Below are positions 35,241-48,151 of a stretch of DNA of 64,000 nucleotides, one piece after another. This DNA is from Microcebus murinus (Eukaryota > Chordata > Mammalia > Primates > Cheirogaleidae): assembly GCF_040939455.1 (NCBI RefSeq), contig NC_134119.1:16108501-16172500 (forward strand), written 5' to 3'. The notes below the pieces were generated by a model. The model was not told the origin of the DNA. It did no database searches and saw nothing but the letters and a program-made list of their open reading frames with translations. The translations under genes and the position numbers were made by a program. Numbering within the stretch: the first letter of the stretch is position 1; every line of letters starts with the position of its first letter.

Positions 35241-35623
35241 CTTTATGGGTGACAACGTGGACTCTCCTACCCTCCCTGGGTCACCTCCAAAAGTGAAAGG
35301 GAACATTGCAATAAATGCCAATGACAACAGGCATGAACCAGAATTGTTCCTGGTTCAACAGGACCTGTAGTTACTTTGCCCATCTAGGTTCAGCTCTTCT
35401 CACTATAGAAAATGCCTTGATACTCACATTCTCTATGTCCCACTAAAATTCCTAGAGATGATTCTGAAATAGGACTCTGGTTATAACCATAGCTTTATTT
35501 AACGGGTAAATGTGAAAAGCACCAGTCCAAATGAAACACACTGCTGGGTCCTCGTACCAGTTTTTGGCAGGGGGATAGCTCAGAATGGCCTGGAATCAAG
35601 CTGGATATCAAGAGTGTGTTTTT

Positions 35624-35953
<330 letters not shown>

Positions 35954-36445
35954 AAGAGTGTGTTTTTAAGTATAATTAAGGAAAGATGGTGGCATAGGCA
36001 TTTATTATGTTCTGATTTTTCACCATGGAAATTTACATTTTGCTTAAACTCTTGATATTTTAAGGTCCAGAGGATAAAACAAAGCTTTTTCTTCAGGAGA
36101 AAGCTGCTTTTCCTCATTCCAGCTATTTTGTTTAAACCTGGTCAATCACTGAGCTCATTTGAGTGATGGCAAAGTCAAAATTATGACTGCCTGATTTTAC
36201 CCTTCACTGCACTTGTCAAAAAAATTAAATTAAAGATCACGCGTATGAATATAATGCATGAACTGCTGCATGGCATTCTGAAAGGTAGAATGTCCCTTCT
36301 GTCCAGCCGCTCACAAAACAGCGTGTCACACGATACTTTAATATGCAGCAAAAATAATAGGGCAGAGAGAAAAATCTGCCTCTCAGGAAATATGAGGTAC
36401 ATTCCACAAATGGTTCCTGCATTCAGAAAAAAATTATTTTAGTAA

Positions 36446-36463
36446 AAATAATAATAATAATAA
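36446..36463 (+). repeat. (AAT)n short microsatellite
   Basis: About six AAT units in an A-rich context. Confidence 0.8.
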
Positions 36464-36839
36464 CTTTAATACTATCATTAGATCCTTCAAACTGATATAG
36501 TGCTTTCCAGTTTCCAAAATGTTTCCACATATAATTTCATCTGACAAAAGAGATCATTAATATTTTAAAGTGCAATATAGGGCTGCTTGATTTAGAATTG
36601 CAAGGTCTCAGTTTCCTGAAGAATGAGCATTCCATATATGCTTATTGAATATTCTATGTAAAGGCAATTGCAGAGCAAGAGTCAAAGTGCTTGTGCTTTC
36701 TGTAAAAATATGATGGAAAAATGCCTTTCATTACCAAAAGCCACTGAAGACTTTGGAGATGTATGTGTGGAGAAAATTATTGTTCTAAACATGCTACTGA
36801 ACTTAGCAGCATAGTCTGTTTAGCTTTTTAATAAAAATA

Positions 36840-37085
36840 TATTTTTGTTTTAAAAATATAAAACAATTCATGTGTGTATATATATTAAATTATACATAAA
36901 TTTAGAAAGAAGAATGTTAAACTCTCCAAAACCTGATTGTGTCCCTTCTTTACTCCTCTAATTCCTGAGGTCAATTTGATATATATATTTTCATACTATA
37001 TATTATGCATGTGTATATGTATACACATATACATATATTTGTATGCAGGTCCTATCTATCTATATGTATGTATTTATGTATCTGA
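36840..37085. repeat. TA/TG-rich low-complexity tract
   Basis: Alternating TA, TG and TATG runs such as TATATATATTTTCATAC and ATGTATACACATATACATAT. Confidence 0.6.
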
Positions 37086-37249
37086 TTCTTGCATACTAAT
37101 AGCTTAATAGCTAAGCTGGTATTTTTGTATGGGAAATCCTTAGAACCCAGAAATGGTAAAAGAGCCTGAATCAAGAGTTGTCAGCAAGTCCTGACGTCAG
37201 TGTTTGCTTTCAGGCATCTTCCAATCCCAGATGGCCTACATTCCAAAGA

Positions 37250-37429
37250 AGTGGTTCTCAGATTTGAGCATGCATCTTCACATGAAGGGCTTTTAATGAC
37301 ATAGATTACTGGGTCCCACTTTGGCTTTTTGATTCAGGTATGGGATGGGGCCATAGAATTGTATTTCTAACAAGTTCCCAGGTGATGCTGATGGATGCAG
37401 AATTCAAGAAACCTCTTCGGGAACCACTA
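37250..37429. mobile_element. MER5A-type hAT MITE
   Basis: Ends AGTGGTTCTCAGATT and GGGAACCACT are good inverted repeats; internal 'CAAGTTCCCAGGTGATGCTG' and 'GATTACTGGGTCCCAC' match MER5A. Confidence 0.88.
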
Positions 37430-38045
37430 GCTAGAGCTTGATTTGAATAAGCCACACATATGAGACATAGACAGGCCAGTGCTTGGGTCATGAATATAGT
37501 GAGAAATTTGCCTATGTCATTTTTTGCATTAGCTGAAGAGGAAAAAAAAGGAAGAAGAAAATCTCTGTTGCAATTTCCCAATCTTATACATGTGCTAACA
37601 TAGGCTTAAGGACCATCAGCAAGCAAGGTAAAACTAAAACAAAACTCTAAGCTAAATATGTAGTTTAAAGTATTCCTAAGGTGCTATCTTTAGATATCTC
37701 AGAAAACCAAATGTAAATAAATAAGCTCTAAAACAAAGTTCAAAAAGTACCCATAAATAAGAATCCAAGGAACATGATAATCAAAAAGACAAAATACACA
37801 AGGAAATAACCATAAACATGAGTTTGAAGAGTCAATAAAGTGCAGCATCAGATTTGTACCAACTAGAGATATTGAAATTTCAGATGCAGAGTATTAAAGA
37901 TATTTTAAGTGTTAGTTAAATAAAAGGATGGCCAGGTATATTTGAAAAGGAACCACATAAAACCTATATAAAAAGCAAAACTATGATGATTGACATTAGA
38001 AATTCAGTGGCATTATACATCAGATTAAATAGAGATGAATAGAAA

Positions 38046-38343
38046 GAAGATAGACTAATGGCCAACAAACATATGAAAAAATGATCAACATCTCTAATTA
38101 TCAGGGAAGTGCAAATCAAAACCACAATGAGATTTCACTTAACTCCAGTTAAGAGTGGCCTTTATCAAAAAATCCTAAAACAATAAATGTTGGTATGGAT
38201 ATAGACACTCATACACTGCTGGGGGGACTGCAAACTAGTACAACCTCTGTGGAAGGCAACATGGAGATACCTCAAAGAGCTATAAGTAGAACTACCATTT
38301 GATCCAGCAATCCCACTACAGGGCATCCACCCAAAGAAAATCA
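38046..38343 (+). mobile_element. L1 ORF2 3'-part fragment
   Basis: 'AATGGCCAACAAACATATG', 'CAGGGAAGTGCAAATCAAAACC', 'ACTCATACACTGCTGGGGGG', 'TTTGATCCAGCAATCCCAC' are the well-known ORF2 C-terminal coding text of L1. Confidence 0.85.
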
Positions 38344-38446
38344 GCAAATTTAATGACAGACTTGAAAAAATTAACCAGAAGGCATCAGAGACAGAAGAGA
38401 CCCAGGGAAAAAAAAAAGGCAAAATGCATTACAAATAATGACTGAC

Positions 38447-38472
<26 letters not shown>
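38447..38472 (+). repeat. (TA)13 microsatellite
   Basis: Twenty-six bases of alternating T and A inside the HAL1-like element. Confidence 0.93.
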
Positions 38473-38477
<5 letters not shown>

Positions 38478-38940
38478 GAAAGTAGTAGACAAGTAATTTT
38501 TGGCGAGGCAACATGTGATAATTTTTCAGAACTAATCAAGGATGCCCATTCCCAGATCCAAGAAGCACAGCAAATCCTAAGAAGGAAAAATAAAAAGAAA
38601 TTCATATTTAGGCACATCACAGTGAAATTACAGAATACAAAAGATAAAAAGTAGGTTGTCAGAGCAGAGAGAAAGAAAAGACAGATAAGCTAAAAAGCAA
38701 CAGTTAGACTGAGAGATAACTCTCAACTGCAGAATTGATAAGACTGTGGGAAAATATCTTCAAAATTTTGCAAGAAAATAGCCATCAACCCTGAATGTTT
38801 ACCCAGCAATACTGCCTTTACAGGAAAAAAGCAAAATGATAACATTTTCAGACAAATAAAGCCTGAGAGACTTTCACTAAAGGAACGGCAAGAGGATTTA
38901 CTTCTGAAGGATGGAGGAGGAAGTGTGAGAAAAGCATGCT

Positions 38941-41900
38941 TTATTCAATGTGCTAAGTTTTCTATAATGATATTCAATTTTTTTTGGTAAGAACAAAACT
39001 GGTCTAAAGTATTGAGAGTTGGAATTAATGCAACTGGTATGAACCAGGCTTCTTTCAAACAATTCTGTCCATGCCTTGCTGGTTTACAGATAGCATTATA
39101 ATTTATATCAGACACCAGATAATCAATTACTAGTCTGAAACTAATAGTAATTTCATTATTGGTGTGGTCTTACAATGTGTCAAATCAAAGTATACTGCAC
39201 TTCATGAAATTTCAATCAAAATAATAAAAACAAAACTCTATATCCAACAGTCCACAGCATAAAAAAATACAAATAAATACATTTAAAAATTTTCAATTTT
39301 GAAATTTAATACTTCAGCAAAACATTTACTAAAGCAATAATGCTTCACTCAAGGCTATAACATAGACAACATTTTGTTCTTCAAAAAACTTCTTCTAATT
39401 TCCAGAAAAGAAAAGGGAAAATGATTACAGAAGCTATGTTTTTTAGGGGGGGGGGGAGAAAGAAAGACTGTGACATTAACAAACTGCATGGGCTTGGGAA
39501 AGTTAAAGAACCATTTGCAGTTTGTACTTTTAAAAAATTCTGTAGAATGAGAAAATGTTACCATATGTTCTTGAAATTCTTCTTCTGGATCTAAATACAG
39601 TTATTATGGTTATAGATGCTAGAAAATCTAGGTGAGTTTATTGTCTACGACCCTTTCTGAGAATGAGTGTTATAAGGTAAGCAGAGGGATGCAATAGGAT
39701 CTGTGATCGTAGGGACCAGGGCAGGGAACCCTAAAGGGAGGAGAGAAGTGAGACGGAGCCTAGAGAATGGGGTGTGAAGCTGAGTGATCTATAAATAGAA
39801 ATACCAGGAACTTCTCTTCCTAAAAAAAAACACATGACAGACATGACCAAGCTAGAAACGAATTGATCACTCTACACTTGGAGGAAGATTTAGAGAGAAG
39901 GGCTCATGATTCACATTACAAAGCACCCCTTTTCTAGAGATACAATATTCTATTTGTATATCTGGTAGGAAAGAATGATTATAACTCTGTATAGTATGAC
40001 AGGAAATGGAACATATGCAACACTGTACATTCAGATATGAATTCAGGTACATAGGTTATTTTGTCATAATAGAAACATCGATAAATAGTAAATGCCATAT
40101 CACGGAGGCATCCACCACTGCCTGCCAGTGTGTGGCTCTTTTTCTTGCTCCATCCCCAGAAATCGGTACTTTTTAAATCTGTCTTTGAGGCTGTCTTAAG
40201 AACAATTCCCGTGTTTCTGGAGGGTGACTAACATTTACATGTCAACATGGTGCCACAGAATGTCCCTGGTAACAAATCCCCAGTTATCATATTTTCATCT
40301 TTATGACTCGAGCAAATTGTCAGACCACATATTTGAAGGAGGTGAAGCCATATTATTAAATCATGATAGGATTAGGAAATACTATTCCCAAACAAATCAA
40401 CTTATTTAGGAAGTGAAAGAAGCTTTCACACGCTGGAAAGAGTAACTTGGAAGAATTCCCTTCTTAATTAGAGGTGGCAGAACTACTACAGTTTATTACC
40501 CATGACATGAGGCTCAGTAAACAACAGACTCGAGCTTCGGAAAACAACCCTTGAAGGAGGTCATGCATTTCATGGAACCATTCAGTGAGGGAAAAGCCAA
40601 TTGTTGCTTTGGCCCTAACTAATTTCCCAAGAATGGCCTTAACAGACTGTCCACGAAATGACTGAAATACAGTAGAAGATGGAAGTCCTGGCAACTCTCC
40701 CAATTAGATACTAACAAACTTTCCCTTCGAGGGGCAGTTACTGCTGCTGGTCTCCTCCCTGGTTCTAAGTGTTCTTCTCTGGATGACACTAAACTTTCAA
40801 GCACCTTTCAGTGAGTGAGGACAGTGCACACCCTATCATGGTCCTGATCATGGTAGTGATGACAGTAACAGCCATCACTAATGGGATGCCAGACTCGCAC
40901 TGGGCACTTTCCATGTACTTTACTATGTCAGTTGGAAATGGTCATCCCTCGCTCCTTGTCCAGAAAAGGGGTAACATCTATGGCTGTGACCTCCTCTCCA
41001 CCTCTTCTCCCTTACGGTGAGCCTGGGAGAAGGAAACAGTCCCATCTTACGTCTCAGATCCACCTGCCCACAGAGAAGGCGCTTCCTGGTCTGCTCTTCA
41101 TATAATAAGCTCACCAGGGCCGCCTCTATTCAGGTGGCTGAGGACATCTGCACTTGCTCATGAGGGGACAGAGGTTAAAGCTTTCATATTCAGAAGTGAA
41201 ATCTGGCATTAGGAAGCCTATGGGGGGGGCACAGCAACCAGATGCTCTGGTCTAAACGACATTACTAATAATGCTGATGTTTTGATTTCCACCTTCCTTA
41301 TGGCTTTGTCCTCTCCATTGTTCTGAGATCCCAGGAAGGCGAGGGTAGCATCGTTACTTATCACCTGGAACCCCAACACTCACACAGATGCCATGCGGTC
41401 ATGGAGGTGTGCTGCTCCAGGTCTCTTTTCAATAGAGAACCTGCTGCTAGGAGAGACATTAGCTGACAGCAGCCAGATGCCACACTTTTGGCATCCCCTG
41501 TGGCATTGCATTCATGCCGAGGCCACTTTCTCCCCAAGCTGCTTGCAGCCAGTCCTGAGTATGGAGGACGAAGACACAAGAGGCCAGCCATTCCTGCCCA
41601 ATGCAGGACTCCTCCTCCAAGGGGCCGTCCTTGTGCTGACCCCCTCCAGACTTGCTCAGACTGCACTGCAGACTGAGGCCCTTCCTAGACAAGCCTCCTT
41701 CCTTCTCTCCTTCCACCTGCGCCCCCTTCTGTTCCTTTGCCCTGTATGCATCACAGGCTCGCTCCTGTAAATTTCCTACACTGCTACTTGCATCTTGGCA
41801 TCTTCTTCCTTCAAAACCCAAACCGACACCCATCAGTATTTTTATACTCTTTATTTCACAGTGGGGGAAGCTGGGCTCCAGGCAAGAGAGTAGAAAACAT

Positions 41901-42557
41901 AAAATACGTTCCCTTTTAGAGGTTTACACATACTCTTAGGTGTGAGGTTCACTTGAAAAAAATACCTCATCTACATTTTAAATGAAAATTGGAATGTACT
42001 AGTGTTGTAAAGAGAGACAGTGTCATTTGTTCATAAAACGGAGCCCCATTGGATCTGCCCATTCAATCAAAAATGCAAAAACACATTGCAGTCTAGAAAA
42101 TGTAAGAGAATGCTAAAGACAGTAGCCATTTCCAGCATCTACTGTTGAGGTCTGAATCTGAAAAGACTCAAAATGTGTTCATCAGAAAAACAAATTATCC
42201 CCCAAAGCCAATAGGCACAGCACTGGTCAGGTCATCACACGTAGATCTCGACCTCCACCTTTCACATGGTTTTAGAACACATAACTTGTAAGCACAACTG
42301 ACAATTTTTCACTTTACAGAAATGGAAAATACATCACACTGAGAAAATCGATTTTTTAAATTTGTTTTTTTCCTTAATGAAATAAACCTGAATCTGATTT
42401 TTCATCTATAAACATATTAGAAAAACATAAAAGAATTGTTCTGTGATATTTTAACCCTTAGGAATATCTGAACATGAGAGCATATGCATAATTTAAAAAT
42501 TAAGGTTTTTTTTTTTTCATGGCATAATTTTCTAAAGGAAGGAGAGACAAGACTTAC
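38941..42557. other. Intronic sequence, mostly unrecognised
   Basis: About 3.6 kb adjoining the lysine-rich exon. A possible MIR trace lies at 40850-40930. The GC-richer part at 41350-41850 has overlapping frames of 62-125 codons on both strands with no motif or splice pattern. Nothing else is recognised. Confidence 0.5.
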
Positions 42558-42641
42558 CTTCACTAGAGTCTTTTGAACTTTCTGGCTTCTTTGCTTTGCT
42601 CTTCTTGTGGGGCGGAGAGAGGCCTTTTGGCTCTAAACCCT
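42558..42641 (-). CDS. MACROD2: MACROD2 lysine-rich exon, probably alternatively spliced
   Basis: Second minus-strand exon, 7.2 kb downstream of the acidic one. It is 84 nt, begins after TACTTCCAG and ends GAAG before a strong donor GTAAGTC. It enters and leaves in phase 1, so it joins the preceding exon in frame without a stop and could be included or skipped without frameshift. The joined frame gives a Glu at the junction, then a block containing GLSPPHKKSKAKKPE and a serine-rich end SSKDSSE. The KKSKAKK cluster resembles a nuclear-localisation or nucleic-acid/poly-ADP-ribose contact patch and contrasts with the acidic tail on either side. The acceptor has a weak pyrimidine tract, fitting a regulated cassette exon. 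My recollection of the commonest human tail passes directly from the KEDS block to an acidic DENGPEEK block, so this exon may be isoform-specific. Function of the block is inference. Confidence 0.72.
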
Positions 42642-43899
42642 CTGGAAGTACAAAAATTTAATACATTCTTATTTAAATATTTACCACTAGGGTTCAAAAT
42701 TATGTTGAAGTTTAAAACTGTTTTCTTCTTAGTAAACCCACACAGACACTGAATCTTAATTGCAGATTCATCTGTCATCAAGGCTGAGCTAAATTTTGGC
42801 AAGGACCTGTGATTCCCCAACCTACAAAGACTTACACTTAAGGCTAAAGCTAGAACAGTTTTGTAGACATTATTAATGATTCACATAAACATTACATCTT
42901 ACACAAGTTCTTTCTTTTTTAACTCAGAAATTATCCATAAGGGAACCCTGCTAATATTTTTTCTCTAAGAAAGTTTGATTTCAAATTTCATGGATTAATC
43001 GACAATAGTCACTATGCAATTTCATCTTACTTAGTCCTCAAAGTGGGCTAGATAAATGGGGGCTGGGATAGGTCTAGAAATTAACTTGCTTCTGTTTAAC
43101 AAACTTCTTTAGTCATCAAGATCCTAAACAACTTCCCTATGTCCTCAATTAAATTACTCTGCTTCCCATTTTCCCCACTGCCCCTCTGAGTCTATCCAAG
43201 GGGGCTAATAAATTGTGAAGACAGTATCTCTAAATTCATTTCATTCTTATGCAGTATACTTTTTCAGGCATTAATTTCTAGAGCTAGCCCTGAGCTTAAG
43301 GCTATGACTTCAACTGCCTACATGGCATATTTGGGACTTGTTGTCTTCTGTTTGCCCCTCTAGATCAGCTTTCTAGCCTTCACCACCCCCCCATTACACT
43401 CTGGGACGCTGGACTCTGGGCTGTGCTAATGAATTCCCTGGTTCTCTGGCTTCCTGTTATATTCAGCCAAAGGGTAGCCCAGGGTATTTAGTTCCCAGGC
43501 ACCTGCTAGTCTTCCTGGGCTAGTTGTGCCTCTCAATCTACGCTTACAGCACTTATCAGCTGGCCTTCTCCACGTGGCCCTCTAAGTTTCTTGGGTTCTA
43601 TAGTCACCCACCTCCCCACTGTCCCTACAGGACTAGGAATTAACTGTGCCCTAATAGCTTCCCCTCAATCAACTCCTATCAGTATATTTTGAATTTTTGT
43701 AAATGATCCCATTAAGCATTTCAAACTTAACACCAGCCAGAACCCCCTACTCGATGTCTACAAACCCGTTCTCTCTATAGTATTACACATCTCGAGAAAT
43801 AGTATTACTATATACCTAGAAACTTAAACCAAAAATTGAGATGTCATCCTCAATATTTCTCTTAATTTACTTGTCCTGTCTAAGAAATCACAAGTTCTA

Positions 43900-44620
43900 T
43901 CAGATTTGCTCTAAAATATATTCCATATTCATCTGCTGTGCTCAACTTTTATAATTACCACACTAGCCTAGACCAGCAGCATTTCTTGCCTGGTTACTAC
44001 AGTAACCAACCTCCTAAATTCTAACTTCCAGGCTTCTAATCTCTCTGCTTCTACTCTTTGCTCCCTATGTTCTATTAAGCACACAGCAGGCAATGTGATC
44101 TTCTAAAACACACACCAGATCATGTTGCTTGCCTGTTTAAAAACCATTATTTAGGATAAGATCCAGATCCAATGCCGTGGCCTGGCCCAACATGCCATCT
44201 GGGCCCTACCTGCTACTCTAGCCTCATCACCCACTCACTCTGGTTGTGGGTTTATCAGGTCCTTTTGTGATCCTGTCATTGCTGGGTAGGTTCCTGCCGC
44301 AGGACCTTTGCCCCTGCTCTTGTCTCCCCACCCCCCAACACATACATTCATATGTCTGCCACCCACTCACCTCTGAAGCTCAGATGAAATTCAACTCGAA
44401 TAAAGGCCCTCCCTGACCATCTAATCTAAAGAGTCACCACAGAGGAAATCTCCCTCAAATACATCCCTTGCATCTTGAAAGTATCTTGCTCTCTCGTGTA
44501 TTTCTTTATTGCATGACCCCTCTTCTCCACGCCACCCTCCAGGAATGTAAATTCCATGAGAAAAGGGCACTTGTCTTGCCTAATCCCTCTTGTATGCCTG
44601 GTGCCTAGCAGTGCCTCGAG
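43900..44620 (+). mobile_element. L2 LINE 3' region
   Basis: Ordered L2 text: 'CTCTGCTTCTACTCTTTGCTC', 'GATCATGTTGCTTGCCTG', 'CCTGGCCCAACATGCCATCTGG', 'AGGCCCTCCCTGACCATCTAA', 'AATGTAAATTCCATGAGAAAAGGG', 'GCCTGGTGCCTAGCAGTGCC' (in pieces). It lies in the intron between the two exons. Confidence 0.8.
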
Positions 44621-44849
44621 AATTTCATTTCAAATTCTATGTTATTTTCGCTTCCCCCAGGCCTTTCTTTAAGGCCAAGATACAATGGGGCCCATGCCTA
44701 ATTCTCACTTTCTTAGCAGCTGTCGCCTCATGCCAAGATTCTGAAATTACACTACAGAGCTATGGCGACTCACTCATTTCCTCTTTATTAAAAAAAGGAA
44801 CGGAACAACAAAAGAAAAAAAACACACGTATTTGATAGATGTGCTATTA

Positions 44850-45270
44850 AAAACATTGGCATTATAGACCGCAAAGCTTCGGGCACGAGGCTAGACTTTC
44901 TGTGGTTGCAAGTCAGTCGTGTCTAAGGTCATTACCACGGCCAGGGTGAAAAATTTTGCCAACGACTACATTAGCAACTCCCCCAAACTTCTGTCACCAG
45001 GTGTGAGATGGATGTTGACCCTCGGAATGGGTTCAGCAAAAACAGAAATGAGAAGCTTGGAACAGCTCACCGAGTGCAAGTGCTGGGCTCGAAAGGCTAC
45101 GTACAACGGGCAGAGCGACATTTGCAGTCTTCGCTGGGAGAAGACTGACCCTTTCCACGCCCCTGAAATGTGTCCTCTGCAGCTGGGAACAAGAGGAGGG
45201 TTTCCAACGCTGGAAATTCAACTTTAAACCGGCATTTCTTAAAAGTGAGTTTTCGTGCACTAAATTCCTA
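44850..45270. promoter_or_regulatory. CpG-retaining intronic block, candidate element
   Basis: About 18 CpG sites in roughly 420 bp at near 49% GC by hand count, far denser than in neighbouring intron. No repeat family recognised. A 102-codon plus-strand frame (44919-45227) and a 75-codon minus one have no motif. Candidate enhancer or other constrained element; no specific factor sites are claimed. Confidence 0.35.
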
Positions 45271-46049
45271 AGTCTTAATTTCCCACCTCAATGGAAATTG
45301 CTGGGGAGTGGCTACGATTTAAAAAGACATCTCTTTGTCCATTTTGAGACACTGAAGCACCCAACAAGTATTAATATTTCATTTCTGAAACAGTTGTAGG
45401 GCACTCCTTGGGTAGTCAATGCGCATGGACACATATTAATTACAAACAATCATCTGTGACATAGTACTGTTTCATCTCATGACACTTTTGGGTAAAGTGT
45501 TCTGGGACATTCAAATGAAAGGCCCTGATACATAATGGCCCTTGTGCTCAGCTTTGTACCTGTGGCTTGGGAGGAACAAACTCTCCTTCTTGGTGTCGGG
45601 GAGCTAAAGAGAGGGAGGTTCCTGTCTCTTGTTGAAAGCACCCCATGCTTCTCCAAGAAAATGAATCATCTTTTTCTAGGTTGCTTCTGTTTCTGGTATA
45701 GGGAGGAAACCTGCAGCTATGCCATGAGCATGGCTTCGCCCCTGAGGAACTAAGCTGTGCACCCAGCTCTGATGTGGCCGAGTGGCCATAGGTGATATTG
45801 CTGATTTTCTGCTGGCTCAGAGCGGAGCTAATTTCAATAGTGCATAATCACAGAAATGAAAGGACAGGGGAAACATTTGCCATGCCACGATTAAAGATGA
45901 TTAAAGGACTTCAAAAGGAATTCTAGGCATTTAAGCCAGCCTGCTTCTTCCACCTCTCGTGAAGGCAGAGCCTCACCTTGAGGAAGACCTTGTCTGACAC
46001 CATCTGAGACGCTCTTGCCACTACTTATTATAAACGTTTAGAGACAGGA

Positions 46050-46245
46050 GCAAGAAAATTAAGTCATCAGCCTTTGGGTCAGGCAAACCTGGATTCAAAT
46101 TCTGGCTTTACTATTTAAACAAGGAACTAATCCCTCTTAAGCCTGGATAATAACAGTCCCTGCCTCGAAGAATTGCTGTGTGTATTCAATGAGTTCATGC
46201 ATGTCGAGTGATTGGCACAAAGAGCAGCCCCGATTAAAGTCTGGC
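46050..46245 (-). mobile_element. MIR SINE, reverse
   Basis: 'CAAACCTGGATTCAAATTCTGGC', 'AATAACAGTCCCTGCCTC' and 'GTGATTGGCACAAAGAGCAG' are MIR text read on the complementary strand. Confidence 0.7.
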
Positions 46246-47354
46246 TCGGCAGAGCTGCGCTGGGCTGACTAGAGCCAGCTCACACCCACTCATTACACCA
46301 TCTCTCCCCAGCTCACACGTCCACTGACCTCACGTTTGGTAGCATGAAAACGACCATGGTCAATGTGTAGTATCTGTAGTATCAAACTACAGAAAACTGC
46401 TGACTCTCCACATCTGGGCTCTCCCTACCCAGAGAGTCAATTTACCAGCACACCACTGGTTTTAGCTGTCGTTCACTCGCTAGTACTCACTAGCATTCGC
46501 TGGCAGGGTGATTCACTCAAATAGCCCTTTTAGTCATGTCAGTCAATTGCATTCTTAAAAGTCCCTCCAGCTTTGATGTAGGGCCAGGGACGTCAGTAGT
46601 TCCTGATTCTAAGAAGGCTAGTTCAGACTCATCTTGGAGACCAACACTCTCGAGTGTGACATCTGAACGAAGCCATCTTGCACACTAATGTCTGGTGAGG
46701 CCAGCTGGCGTACGATGGAACCATTTAGCGCAAAAATCCCCCGTGATTTCAGCACTCAGCTATTAGGAAACAGAGAGTAGCTTCCCAAGCCCCTTCAGCC
46801 TGAGCGGCTTAGCATCCTTGAGCCACAGAGTGTGATTTGAACAGCTGCATCCAGCTGCTGGAGACAAAACTCCCAGGAAACCTGGTGGAACTAAAATCGG
46901 AAATGATGATCCAATTAATGCCGCCAAACCTCAAATGCTGACTCCAACCCTTGTGGACTCTGCGTTAGCACTAATAATGATTTCCTTAAAATCACTCAGT
47001 GGGTTGGATAGCTGGCTCAATCCCATTAAGTAGTCTAGAAATGTGTACCTATGGCACTTAGGCAAATGATCCATGGCAAGATAAGGTCCTTAGACTGGCT
47101 GGCTGAGAGGGCAGTGCCCCTCATGGGCCAAGGATATTCCAAGGGTGCTTCATGTGAGCAGGATAAATGAAAATGGCAAGCCGAACATTCAATGTGTGGA
47201 AGGTAATTCAAGACAGGGTGATCATTTAAAGTCTTTTTTAAATGTGGTTCTTTTTAAAAATCAGACATTCTACATGGGTATAGGAATTGAAACTTTAATT
47301 AAAATTTTCCCTTCGGCTTTATGTCTACAAAAGGCAAGCAGAGTCCTTGTCTTA
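46246..47354. other. Intronic sequence, CpG moderately retained to about 46.9 kb
   Basis: No repeat or gene recognised. CpG sites remain fairly frequent between 46246 and 46900. Confidence 0.45.
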
Positions 47355-47560
47355 GTGCAGATTCTCTGAGAAGCAAACACTGAGACAAAGGTTCGGGTGT
47401 TATATAGTTAATCTGAGAGATGATCCCAGGATACACCAGAAGGGGAGTAGGAAGTGAGACAGGAAAAGAAAGGCTGCCAAGACTGGGTGTTGTTATTGAG
47501 TAAGTTCCACTGTCGGCAACCGGGACTTCATTCTCTTGGGGACCTCTGGGCAATGGTAGA
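47355..47560 (-). mobile_element. ERVL-type LTR fragment (copy 2 of 3), reverse
   Basis: 'CAGATTCTCTGAGAAGCAAAC', 'CTGAGACAAAGGTTCGGGTG', 'GATGATCCCAGGATACACC' and 'GGGAGTAGGAAGTGAGACAGG' are the complement of the terminal text seen at 54240-54462. Confidence 0.6.
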
Positions 47561-47565
47561 GAATC

Positions 47566-47892
47566 ACGCTGTCCACGACAGTAGCCACTAGGCACATATT
47601 GCTTTAAAGTAGTGGAAATTTGCTAGTCTACATCGAGATGTATCTGTAAAATATTACACATATCAATTTCACCAATTTCAAAGACTTAGTATGGAAAAAA
47701 GGATTTAAAACACATAATTTTTACATTGATTATAGGTTGAAATGAAAATATTTTGGATTATTATGCTACACAAAATATTAAAATTGGTTTCACTTGTTTC
47801 TTTTTCCTTTTTCCAATGTGGTTCCTAAAATATCCAAAAGTATACACGAGGCTCATGTTTGAGGATCACATTATGTTTTTTGGACAGCACTG
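47566..47892. mobile_element. MER58-like hAT element
   Basis: Terminal text ACGCTGTCCACGACAGTAGC and TTTTTTGGACAGCACTG form the inverted ends. The internal 'CAAAGACTTAGTATGGAAAAAAGG' and 'TACATTGATTATAGG' are like the element at 3450-3765. Confidence 0.65.
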
Positions 47893-48095
47893 AAATAGAA
47901 CATGACTCAGATGTGTCCTACACATTGATCAACCAACTCTTGCTCATCATTGGTTGACATCTGCTCCAGAGAACTTAAATCCCTGGTACTTTGAGTTTGC
48001 TTCCAGGACCAAAGTCATAAGAACTTTCCTTGGAAAACTGTTGGTATTGCGAGACAACAGCGAGTGCCTAAGGGAATGTGAAGAATGCACTGACA

Positions 48096-48151
48096 ATATT
48101 TGTAACCCTAACAATATTTGTACCTCCATATGATGAAATAAAAAAAAAAAA
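48096..48151 (+). mobile_element. 56-bp L1 3'-tail micro-insertion
   Basis: Contains 'TTTGTAACCCTAACAATATT' and then 'GTACCTCCATATGATGAAAT' with a pure A tail, matching the extreme 3' end of the L1 at 23348-23764. Flanked by AAGAATGCACTGACA (48081-48095) and AAGAATGCACCGACA (48152-48166), a 15-bp target duplication whose single mismatch is a CpG-type C-to-T change. Confidence 0.93.

Larger units (their letters stand above)
37700..38940 (+). mobile_element. HAL1/L1M ORF1-type fossil with an L1 insert
   Basis: The right part (38345-38940) reads like ancient L1/HAL1 ORF1: 'GAAGCACAGCAAATCCTAAG', 'TTAGGCACATCACAGTGAAA', 'AAATAGCCATCAACCCTGAATG', 'TTTTCAGACAAATAAAGCC'. A different L1 piece (38046-38343), from the end of ORF2, lies in front of or inside it. 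No open frame survives. Confidence 0.6.

Noticed and set aside
41361..41833. Overlapping frames of 101-125 codons on both strands
   Set aside because: GC-rich sequence lacking stops in several frames at once is expected by chance; no motif or splice signal.
42563..42820. 85-codon minus-strand frame read as a single protein
   Set aside because: It reads the exon at 42558-42641 in a different frame from that set by the upstream exon and runs through intron.
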